Positions 1 to 5,674 of a stretch of DNA of 35,436 bases are shown one piece after another. The DNA comes from Desulfobulbaceae bacterium (GTDB lineage: Bacteria > Desulfobacterota > Desulfobulbia > Desulfobulbales > Desulfobulbaceae): NCBI GenBank assembly GCA_027011235.1, contig JALVAI010000088.1, positions 1 through 35,436 of the forward strand. Direction: 5' to 3'. Both the position numbers and the translations under genes were made by a program. Position 1 is the stretch's first letter; every line of letters starts with the position of its first letter. Under the pieces are notes generated by a model. The model made no database searches, was not told the origin of the DNA, and saw only the letters and a program-made list of their open reading frames with translations.

Positions 1-2
1 CC

Positions 3-473
3 TATACCCTGGTGCGGATCAAAGAGCGACCGACATCCGGTGTCAAGTGTATGCTCACCCGTTTTGTCGACAAGGCCGCTGTTGCGGACAAGCCTGAATC
101 CCATGTACTGACCAGGTATGAACCGATCAAACAGTCTCATTTGCAGACAGCTACCAGGATGAATGCAACCGCGATGTTGACCAGATATGCCGATGAAATA
201 TATGTCCTTGACCTGCGCGTCCAGGACCCGAATGAAGAAATCAAAAAAATTCCGACCCAGGGTGATGCGATCACCAATGAAGGCATGCTGACCAGTGTCA
301 AGTACTGGCTCAACACGCCCCAGATTATTGTCAGCGAGGGAACCGCGCCCAAGCTGCCTATTCATACGAAAATGCGAATCCTCTTCCATGATGGTCACGA
401 GGAACCAGCCGAATTCCTCACCAATCGTATTGTCGATAAAAGCAATGAAGAATTTGAAGACCCGTGGTTTTAA
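3..473 (+). CDS. Hypothetical protein, 5'-truncated by window edge
   Basis: I do not recognise this family. The frame is open to the first bases of the window, so the N-terminus probably lies outside it; a GTG at 12 is the first start-like codon inside. The visible 157 or so residues are soluble, with no signal peptide or membrane segment. A short pattern of hydrophobic residue-Leu-Thr-Arg-aromatic occurs three times in the first 60 residues (MLTRF, VLTRY, MLTRY), which hints at a degenerate internal repeat. The C-terminus is acidic and ends in a Trp-Phe pair. It is followed by a 166-bp gap and then by the convergent tatC, so nothing in the context tells its role. That it is a real gene is supported only by its length and by codon use like that of its neighbours. 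Confidence 0.6.
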   Translation, partial: YTLVRIKERPTSGVKCMLTRFVDKAAVADKPESHVLTRYEPIKQSHLQTATRMNATAMLTRYADEIYVLDLRVQDPNEEIKKIPTQGDAITNEGMLTSVKYWLNTPQIIVSEGTAPKLPIHTKMRILFHDGHEEPAEFLTNRIVDKSNEEFEDPWF

Positions 474-543
474 TCGGCAATCCTCAATCCATCCCAGATG
501 AAGTTACTGACCCAGCGTGAATTTTTAGGGCACAAGCACCTTC

Positions 544-573
544 ATCCGTGTTTATCGGTGTCCATCCGTGGTC
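544..573. repeat. Three tandem 10-bp repeats
   Basis: Three adjacent 10-bp units, ATCCGTGTTT, ATCGGTGTCC and ATCCGTGGTC, lie in the gap between the first gene and the end of convergent tatC. The unit resembles short ATCCGTG-type intergenic repeats that I recall from several environmental bacterial genomes, but I cannot check that here. No coding or promoter function is apparent. Confidence 0.55.
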
Positions 574-639
574 TAAATCGAACAAATCAACCCGCCATTG
601 CGGATTTTTTGCCTGCCATTTTGATATTGTCCCGGAGGG

Positions 640-1362
640 CTATGCCTGGGTGCCTGCAAAGACCCGACCGGCGACAATACCAGCCTCGTAAAGACCGAAC
701 AGGGGAAAGGAGAGCAGGGCTGTTGCTGTAATATCACCGGCCGTGAGGAGAAAAGAGAGAATAATGATGGCGATGTAGAAATAGGTGCGTTTTTTGGAAA
801 AATGGCTGCGGCTGACCAGGCCTGTTTTCATGGCCATTACCATGAGAAATGGTATTTCAAAGGCGATGCCGAACGCCAGCACCATGCGGGCGACAAAGGT
901 CAGGTAGAGGCCGAGTTTGGGCATGGGCTGCAGGTTGTCTCCGGCATAACTCATGAAAAAGGAAAGCATTTTCGGAAGGACGATAAAAAAGGCAAACAAT
1001 GCGCCTGATGCAAAGAGCAGGGTGGCCCAGAGAACGATGCGGCGGGCAAGTCGCTTTTCCTCAGGCAAAAGACCGGGGGCGATGAACATCCAGGCCTGAT
1101 AGAAAAGGACCGGAAAACTGACAATTATTCCGGCCAGCAGGGAGAGCTTGATATAGCTGATAAATGCCTCGGTCAGTTTGGTGTAGACCATGTGATCGAG
1201 TTTTGGATAGGCCAGAAAAAGAGGGCGCATGCAGAAACCGGCCAGTTGATCGATAAACAGGTAGCAGACTCCGGTTGCAACCGCAATGACGAGAAAGCTG
1301 ATGATCAGTCGCTGCCGAAGTTCCTGGTAGTGGGGAGCAAAATGTTCGAGCGCTGCTCTCAT
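640..1362 (-). CDS. tatC: Sec-independent protein translocase TatC
   Basis: Core membrane subunit of the twin-arginine translocase, which recognises the RR signal peptides of folded, cofactor-containing proteins. The 240-residue protein is typical for TatC (E. coli about 258). It opens with the family pattern of a short cytoplasmic segment containing HYQELRQR, followed by six hydrophobic segments. The conserved first periplasmic loop (LTEAFISYIKLS) and the FPVLFYQAWMFIAPGL segment are visible. The start codon overlaps the stop of tatB in an ATGA arrangement (1359-1362), so the two are translationally coupled. Substrates are present in the window: the Fe-S protein at 3416 and the formate dehydrogenase catalytic subunit at 32393 both carry RR signals. 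No obvious terminator follows it. Confidence 0.95.
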   Translation of the reverse strand: MRAALEHFAPHYQELRQRLIISFLVIAVATGVCYLFIDQLAGFCMRPLFLAYPKLDHMVYTKLTEAFISYIKLSLLAGIIVSFPVLFYQAWMFIAPGLLPEEKRLARRIVLWATLLFASGALFAFFIVLPKMLSFFMSYAGDNLQPMPKLGLYLTFVARMVLAFGIAFEIPFLMVMAMKTGLVSRSHFSKKRTYFYIAIIILSFLLTAGDITATALLSFPLFGLYEAGIVAGRVFAGTQA

Positions 1363-1787
1363 GCGGGGGATACGGGTGGCTGTTCACCAGGTTCCGGTGA
1401 TTCGTTGTTTGTATCCTCTTTCACCTGGTGGGGCGGATCGGGTTTCTGCTTGCGATCCTGTTCCCAAGGCCGGTCTTCAAGGGGCTGGACGTCGATTATG
1501 GCCTCATGCTCTTCCTCGACAGAATCGTTGCCGTCGCCATTGGCCCTGTTTTCGTCCACCAGCAGATGGTCCTGCAGGTCGCCGGCTGTTTTTTTCAGCT
1601 CATGGTGGACATCACCGAGAACATTGCCTTCCTCATTGATGGTTTCCTTGACCTGGTCAATGGTTTTCTTCAATTCCTGTATCCCTTTGGCCAGAGACCG
1701 GGCCAGTTCAGGAAGTTTGTCCGGGCCGACCACGATCAGGGCAACCGCCAGGATGACGATCATTTCAGGAAGACCTATTCCAAACAT
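1359..1787 (-). CDS. tatB: Twin-arginine translocase subunit TatB
   Basis: Single-span TatA/B family protein of 142 residues. The N-terminal membrane helix (residues 4-21) begins FGIGLPEM, with the Glu at position 8 expected in TatB-type helices, followed by the GPDKLPELARSL hinge and a long amphipathic helix. The tail is acidic and low in complexity, common for TatB. I favour TatB over TatA because of its length, the acidic tail, the lack of the Phe-Gly pair that TatA has before the amphipathic helix, and the coupling to tatC by a 4-base overlap. No tatA is next to it, so TatA must be encoded elsewhere, or this protein serves both roles. The ribosome-binding site is weak (GGAAC upstream of the ATG at 1787). 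Confidence 0.88.
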   Translation of the reverse strand: MFGIGLPEMIVILAVALIVVGPDKLPELARSLAKGIQELKKTIDQVKETINEEGNVLGDVHHELKKTAGDLQDHLLVDENRANGDGNDSVEEEHEAIIDVQPLEDRPWEQDRKQKPDPPHQVKEDTNNESPEPGEQPPVSPA

Positions 1788-1934
1788 GTTCCGGTTCCGG
1801 GTTAGCAGCCTCCAGTCGGAGTGTGCGGATAAAAGATATGTCGATATTTGACCCTACAGGCGGTCGTCACTCTACGGTATTCGGCAATAGCTGTCAAGCC
1901 GTCTTGTCCAGGGAAAGACCTGTTGGCTGCCGAA

Positions 1935-2300
1935 CTATTTGGCAGAGACTGTTCTCTTTTGCACCGGTTTTTTTCGCAGGCCGTCTATCATGTGGAGGAT
2001 TCCAAGCCGGGGGTTGGTCAGCAACATCCTTGGGCCGATATGTCGCATTATTTTCCGGATTTTTTCTCTCATTTTCGGCTTGTAGCAATGAATCGAACAT
2101 TTTCCGCAGGTTGTTTTCCCCTCCTGGAAAGGACAGGCCTGCAGCCGCTTGCGTGCATAGGCAAGCAACTCGCTGCAATCGGGGCAGAGCTGTTCCCTGT
2201 CATGGTCATCTTGTGGTCTCTGATGATTTTCGCTGCAATAACGGCGGATCATTATTTCGATGGTTGCAAGCTCCCGTCGCATTCGTGGGTGGGTGGACAC
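1935..2300 (-). CDS. ygbA: YgbA-like nitrosative-stress protein (YgbA_NO family)
   Basis: Small cysteine-rich protein of the nitrous-oxide-stimulated promoter family (Pfam YgbA_NO). Family features visible: an N-terminal RREL-TIEIMI-RYC segment; a central run of cysteines including CPDCSELL, ACPF and CGKCSIHCYKP; and the conserved MRHIGPRMLL motif followed by a hydrophobic helix with HMIDG. In E. coli the family member is induced by NO and helps recovery from nitrosative stress; its biochemical activity is not settled to my knowledge. The start is GTG at 2300, preceded on the minus strand by CGGAGAAAAAAG, a good ribosome-binding site; ATG at 2282 is the alternative. A CRP/FNR-type site sits at about -41 from the predicted start of transcription. 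It is divergent from the multiheme operon at 2871. Confidence 0.87.
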   Translation of the reverse strand: MSTHPRMRRELATIEIMIRRYCSENHQRPQDDHDREQLCPDCSELLAYARKRLQACPFQEGKTTCGKCSIHCYKPKMREKIRKIMRHIGPRMLLTNPRLGILHMIDGLRKKPVQKRTVSAK

Positions 2301-2383
2301 CTTTTTTCTCCGTAACTGTCTTGTTGTAAGGTTGTATGGAAAAACTGCACCGGTGAATTCTACATCTATTGGTATGACTTTCC

Positions 2384-2397
2384 TTGATCAAGGTCAA
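2384..2397. promoter_or_regulatory. CRP/FNR-family (HcpR-like) operator
   Basis: TTGATCAAGGTCAA fits the FNR-superfamily half-site spacing TTGAy-N4-rTCAA; the right half GTCAA matches what I recall of HcpR sites in deltaproteobacteria. Its centre, 2390.5, lies 31 bp upstream of the centre of a minus-strand TAGAAT box (2362-2357), which places it near -41 from the predicted ygbA transcription start. That is the classical class II activator position. Confidence 0.55.
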
Positions 2398-2417
2398 GCG
2401 CCATATCCATATCCAAT

Positions 2418-2467
2418 GTTACCACCAGGTAGCACGCGCAGGCGGTGGTTTGTTACCGGGGGGTAAC
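2418..2467. promoter_or_regulatory. Twin GTTACC-N4-GGTAAC palindromes (putative enhancer sites)
   Basis: Two 16-bp inverted repeats, GTTACCACCAGGTAGC (2418-2433, one mismatch) and GTTACCGGGGGGTAAC (2452-2467, perfect arms), are spaced 34 bp centre to centre, close to three helical turns. They lie about 85 and 119 bp upstream of the start predicted for the sigma-54 type promoter at 2519, which is the usual range for sites bound by sigma-54 activators. The identity of the activator is unknown. Confidence 0.55.
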
Positions 2468-2518
2468 GATATATTTTTCATATTTTGTATCTAACTGATC
2501 TGTTGGTGTTTTGTAATA

Positions 2519-2534
2519 TGGAATATTATTTGCA
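2519..2534 (+). promoter_or_regulatory. Sigma-54 type promoter (-24/-12)
   Basis: TGG (2519-2521), eight bases, then TTGCA (2530-2534). This gives GG-N10-GC, the spacing that sigma-54 requires, with a perfect TTGC at -12. The -24 half is weaker than consensus because TGG is followed by A rather than C. The predicted start is near 2545. It points toward the operon at 2871 and has paired palindromes upstream, which strengthens the call. Confidence 0.5.
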
Positions 2535-2579
2535 AATTTTTGACAGATAACAGAGCAGGGGTATGGTGAAAAAACAGTA

Positions 2580-2783
2580 CACCCTTGATGGCTCAATAAA
2601 ACTTCGATCTACTGCGTCGTGTGTCCTGTGGCGATTCGTTGGCATACTGTATGTATAGTCAAGACCCGCCACAGAACACTACTTCTCGGAGTCTACGCTT
2701 TGCTCCGCTTACCTGTATATCTGTGTTTTTACTTAGCCATCTTTAAGTATTGCCTGGACTTTTTACGAGTTCATCACCCTTGA
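2580..2783. mobile_element. MITE-like palindromic element with flanking direct repeat
   Basis: A segment of about 190 bp is bounded by a 9-bp direct repeat CACCCTTGA (2580-2588 and 2775-2783). Its ends are imperfect inverted repeats: GATGGCTCAATAAAACTTC at the left (from 2587) and the reverse complement of the right end, GATGAACTCGTAAAAAGTCC. Inside is a 13-bp stem with one mismatch (2621-2633 with 2667-2679) and a CATACTGTATG palindrome in its loop. There is no coding capacity, so any transposase would act in trans. It lies between the sigma-54 type promoter and the first gene of the operon. Confidence 0.5.
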
Positions 2784-2870
2784 CAGGAAAGATTTTTTAG
2801 AGGTTGTCAGGACAACGCATACCATCTTTAGGGCCTTGGCCACGTTGTTTTTTATGTTGCACGGGGGGAT

Positions 2871-3419
2871 ATGGTGCCGGAATACAAATCAAAGTCGTAT
2901 ACGCATATAGTCTGGATTCTTCTGGTTCTCGTCGTCGTCGTTATTGCCGGAGTATACGTAAGGGCCAAAGTGTTGCCCAAATCGTTTGGGGAATTTGGTC
3001 ATTACAGGGGGGATGCAATCTTTGACGAAATGAACCGTCCCATTCGTAATGGAACCAATTCTTCCTGCCTGGTCTGCCATCCCTACATCAGGGAGATGCA
3101 TCTCAATGGCGTTCATCATACCGTCTCCTGTGAGTTCTGCCACGGTCCGGTTGCCGACCATGTCAAGGATGGCAAGGTCATCGCCAAGCTGCCCAAGAAG
3201 CAAGGGAAAGAGATCAAACGCCTCTGCCTGCGCTGCCATAACCAGATTATTCGCGCCCGACCCAAGGAATCCATCAAGATGATCTCCATGCCGCAGCACC
3301 TTGAAGAAAAACATGTACGTACGGATCATATCTGTAATCAGTGCCATAATGTTCACGCGCCGCTTATGTGGGTCAAAGAGGCCAGGGCCATGGTTGGCGT
3401 TGAGGAGGACTCCAAATGA
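2871..3419 (+). CDS. Membrane-anchored tetraheme cytochrome c (NrfB/NrfH-like electron carrier)
   Basis: The 182-residue protein has one N-terminal membrane helix (about residues 11-30) followed by a periplasmic part with four CxxCH haem-binding motifs: CLVCH, CEFCH, CLRCH and CNQCH. Extra histidines near each motif (HLNGVHH, HVKDG, HLEEKH, HAPLMW) are candidate distal ligands. The arrangement resembles small NapC/NrfH or anchored NrfB-type cytochromes, which pass electrons from the quinone pool to a periplasmic reductase. It is the first gene of an operon in which it is followed by a 4Fe-4S protein (overlap of 4 bases) and NrfD. In this order it most likely accepts electrons from the Fe-S/NrfD pair and gives them to the octaheme protein at 5675; this role is inferred. 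The start ATG follows a run of G (2863-2868) at short spacing, and the next codon, GTG, is an alternative. Confidence 0.8.
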   Translation: MVPEYKSKSYTHIVWILLVLVVVVIAGVYVRAKVLPKSFGEFGHYRGDAIFDEMNRPIRNGTNSSCLVCHPYIREMHLNGVHHTVSCEFCHGPVADHVKDGKVIAKLPKKQGKEIKRLCLRCHNQIIRARPKESIKMISMPQHLEEKHVRTDHICNQCHNVHAPLMWVKEARAMVGVEEDSK

Positions 3420-4225
3420 TGAAGGGTATTGAACAGGAGATTTCCCGGGACCGTCGGGCATTTATCAAAAAGGTTCTCGGCGGAACCATTGCCGGTTCAC
3501 TGTTGTTGGTTATTCCTGCCGGCGCCATGGAACTGGACAGGATTCCTGAGCAGATTCCCGGCATGCGCAAAGAAAAAGGGCCGTTTATCACCGGCAGAAA
3601 ATTTGCCTTTATTGTTGATATCACCCGTTGTATCGGTTGCGGGTCCTGTTGCGTGGCCGACAAGAATGAATACAAGGTTCCGGACGGCAACTATCGTACC
3701 TGGGTGGAACGTTATGTGATCGATGACCATGACAATGTCTATGTTGACAGTCCCAACGGCGGCCTGGACGGCTACCAGGAACCGCGCCGGGACCTGCCCC
3801 ATCCAGTCCGCGATACTTTTTTTGTGCCCAAGCTCTGCAACATGTGCGAGCATCCGTCCTGCGTGCAGGTATGCCCGGTGGGCGCAACCTTTCAAACCGA
3901 GGACGGATTTGTCCTTATCGATTATAAACGCTGTGTCGGCTGCGGCTATTGCGTCCAGGCCTGTCCCTATTCAGTACGCTTTATAAATCCTGAAACAAAA
4001 ACCGCGGATAAGTGTACCTGGTGTTATCATCGGGTGCGCAAGGGGTTGCTGCCTGCCTGTGTCAATGTCTGTCCGGTCCAGGCGCGTAAATTCGGTGATT
4101 TGAATGATCACGAATCGGAAGTGTATAAAATTTTGCACCAGCCGCATGTCATCTCGGTGTTAAAGCCGGACATGGGCAATAAACCGTCGCTCCATTATGT
4201 GGGCCTGCGAAGGGAGGTGGTCTGA
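3416..4225 (+). CDS. nrfC: Tat-exported 4Fe-4S ferredoxin subunit, NrfC/HybA/TtrB-like
   Basis: Periplasmic electron-transfer subunit of the NrfC/PsrB/DmsB family, 269 residues. The N-terminus carries a twin-arginine signal (RRAFIKK at residues 13-19, then a hydrophobic stretch ending near AMA). Four cysteine clusters follow: CIGCGSCCVAD, CNMCEHPSCVQVCP, CVGCGYCVQACP and CTWC with a later CVNVCP, the layout for up to four 4Fe-4S clusters. The final cysteines of the first group (CCVAD rather than CxxxCK) should be compared with close homologues. The gene overlaps the cytochrome upstream by 4 bases and the NrfD gene downstream by one base (TGATG), so all three are translationally linked. The expected role is to shuttle electrons between the NrfD quinone site and the tetraheme cytochrome. 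The symbol reflects family resemblance, not proven orthology. Confidence 0.87.
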   Translation: MMKGIEQEISRDRRAFIKKVLGGTIAGSLLLVIPAGAMELDRIPEQIPGMRKEKGPFITGRKFAFIVDITRCIGCGSCCVADKNEYKVPDGNYRTWVERYVIDDHDNVYVDSPNGGLDGYQEPRRDLPHPVRDTFFVPKLCNMCEHPSCVQVCPVGATFQTEDGFVLIDYKRCVGCGYCVQACPYSVRFINPETKTADKCTWCYHRVRKGLLPACVNVCPVQARKFGDLNDHESEVYKILHQPHVISVLKPDMGNKPSLHYVGLRREVV

Positions 4226-5427
4226 TGAGTCCGGAACACGGAGCAGCGGTGGCAACCGCCTTGACCAACTATGTATTTCCCAACGACCTTCATGTGCACT
4301 GGTCTTTGATGATCGTGCTCTATCCTTATATCACCGGTATTGTAGCCGGCGCCTTTATTGTATCCTCGCTCTACCATGTTTTTCATATCAAATCATTGAA
4401 GCCGGTTTCCAGGTATGCCCTGGTTTTTGCGCTGGCGTTTCTCGCCTTTGCCACCGCGCCTCTTCTGAACCATCTCGGTCATCCGGAGCGGGCGATGAAC
4501 ATGATGCTCACCCCGAGCCCGACTTCGGCCATGGCCGGATTTGGCTATATCTATTCCGCCTATGCGGTTGTCCTGATTCTCGAAATTCTGTTTATCTACC
4601 GGCCGACCCTGGTCGCCCTGAAAAAGAAGGCGCGCGGCGGTATGAAACTGCTCTATGGTATCCTGACCATGGGCAGCGATAATCTGTCACCGGAAGCCCT
4701 GCGGGTTGATCACAAGATTACCGCCTTTCTGGCTGCCATCGGCATCCCCATGGCCTGTACCCTGCACGGATACGTCGGCTTTATCTTTGGCGGCGTCAAG
4801 GCCAATCCCATGTGGGCAACCCCGCTTATGCCGGTCATCTTTCTCCTCTCGGCCAGTGTGTCCGGTATCGCCGGTATTATCCTTTCCTATGTGGTCATAC
4901 GAAGGTATACCAATAAACCCATTGACATGGATTGTGTTCGGACCTTGATCAAGTTTCTCTGGGGATGCTTTATCCTCGATTTTGTTTTTGAGATGCTTGA
5001 ACTCTTTTCCCATGCCTATATGGCGACCCATCACTGGGAGGCCCTGCGCGATCTTTACCTGGGCCCTTTGTACTGGAGCTTTATTGTGGCCCAGGTCGGG
5101 ATATTTTCCGTTATTCCCTTTATCGCCCTCGGCATTCTTTCCCTCGTAAAACTATCTGACAGATTCGTGATGAAGTGGGGATCGGTTCTTTCGGCCATGA
5201 TCCTTATCCAGGTCCTGCTGATGCGCTGGAACGTTGTTATCGGTGGTCAGTTGATGTCCAAGAGTGAACGGGGCCACGCGGTTTTTCATCCCGGATTCTT
5301 CACCAAGGAGGGGATCGTTGTCTCCATAATTATAATGACCCTGCCTGTCGTCTTTCTCTGGCTGCTCAGTAAGGTCTTTCCCTTTTGGCTTGACGACGAT
5401 CCGGCAGTGGAAAGGCAATCTGCCTGA
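4225..5427 (+). CDS. nrfD: NrfD/PsrC-family integral membrane quinone oxidoreductase subunit
   Basis: The 400-residue protein has about ten hydrophobic segments and the marks of the NrfD/PsrC family: a long multi-span protein without haem-ligating histidine pairs, with the loop LLNHLGHPERAMNMML after the second span, close to the family signature of a His-rich short loop near the quinone site. It would take electrons from menaquinol, or give them to menaquinone, and exchange them with the Fe-S subunit encoded just upstream. It begins on the last base of that gene's stop codon. After it come 247 bp before the octaheme gene, containing the short ORF at 5557. Other complexes use the same Fe-S/NrfD pair (Qrc, ACIII, Psr, Ttr, Hyb), so the partner enzyme decides the function; here the neighbour is the octaheme HAO-like protein. 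Confidence 0.88.
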   Translation: MSPEHGAAVATALTNYVFPNDLHVHWSLMIVLYPYITGIVAGAFIVSSLYHVFHIKSLKPVSRYALVFALAFLAFATAPLLNHLGHPERAMNMMLTPSPTSAMAGFGYIYSAYAVVLILEILFIYRPTLVALKKKARGGMKLLYGILTMGSDNLSPEALRVDHKITAFLAAIGIPMACTLHGYVGFIFGGVKANPMWATPLMPVIFLLSASVSGIAGIILSYVVIRRYTNKPIDMDCVRTLIKFLWGCFILDFVFEMLELFSHAYMATHHWEALRDLYLGPLYWSFIVAQVGIFSVIPFIALGILSLVKLSDRFVMKWGSVLSAMILIQVLLMRWNVVIGGQLMSKSERGHAVFHPGFFTKEGIVVSIIIMTLPVVFLWLLSKVFPFWLDDDPAVERQSA

Positions 5428-5556
5428 CAGTTGAAAACAGTGCTTGTCCGAAAAGGGGATCAGGCATGTTTTTATGCGCAATCTGTTATTTTGTTGATCG
5501 TTATGTTGTTGAGGTATGGTGGTTTATTGGAAACACCTTAAAAGGAAAAGGAGGGT

Positions 5557-5646
5557 ATGCACGTTGAAGACATGGTGGGAGTAGGGTGGATCAATTACGT
5601 CTACCAGTGGTTCGGGGAACGAATTGCCCGGTTTTTTTTATTGTAA
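5557..5646 (+). CDS. Possible 29-residue membrane-associated micropeptide
   Basis: A short ORF lies between nrfD and the octaheme gene. It starts at ATG 5557, directly after AAGGAGGGT, an excellent Shine-Dalgarno core but at unusually short spacing (about 2-3 bases); an in-frame ATG at 5572 has the opposite problem. The peptide is rich in aromatic and aliphatic residues, with WINYVYQWFGERIARFFLL as its second half, which could form an amphipathic or membrane-inserted helix. Small hydrophobic subunits are known in several respiratory complexes, so it may be an accessory subunit. It could equally be a chance ORF, since nothing else supports it. Confidence 0.35.
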   Translation: MHVEDMVGVGWINYVYQWFGERIARFFLL

Positions 5647-5674
5647 CTTGAGGTTCATATCAGGAGGAAACTGA

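Larger units (their letters stand above)
2301..2870. promoter_or_regulatory. Divergent regulatory region between ygbA and the multiheme operon
   Basis: This 570-bp gene-free stretch holds, left to right, a predicted ygbA promoter with a -10 TAGAAT (minus strand, 2362-2357), an HcpR/FNR-like site (2384-2397), two GTTACC palindromes (2418-2433, 2452-2467), a sigma-54 type -24/-12 element (2519-2533), and a MITE-like palindromic element (about 2585-2776). The last 95 bases hold a small inverted repeat TTGTC-AG-GACAA (2804-2815) and a G-run just before the ATG at 2871. No coding sequence is supported here. Confidence 0.7.

Noticed and set aside
2780..2815. TTGACA at 2780 as a sigma-70 -35 box for the multiheme operon
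   Set aside because: No acceptable -10 sequence lies 16-18 bp downstream.
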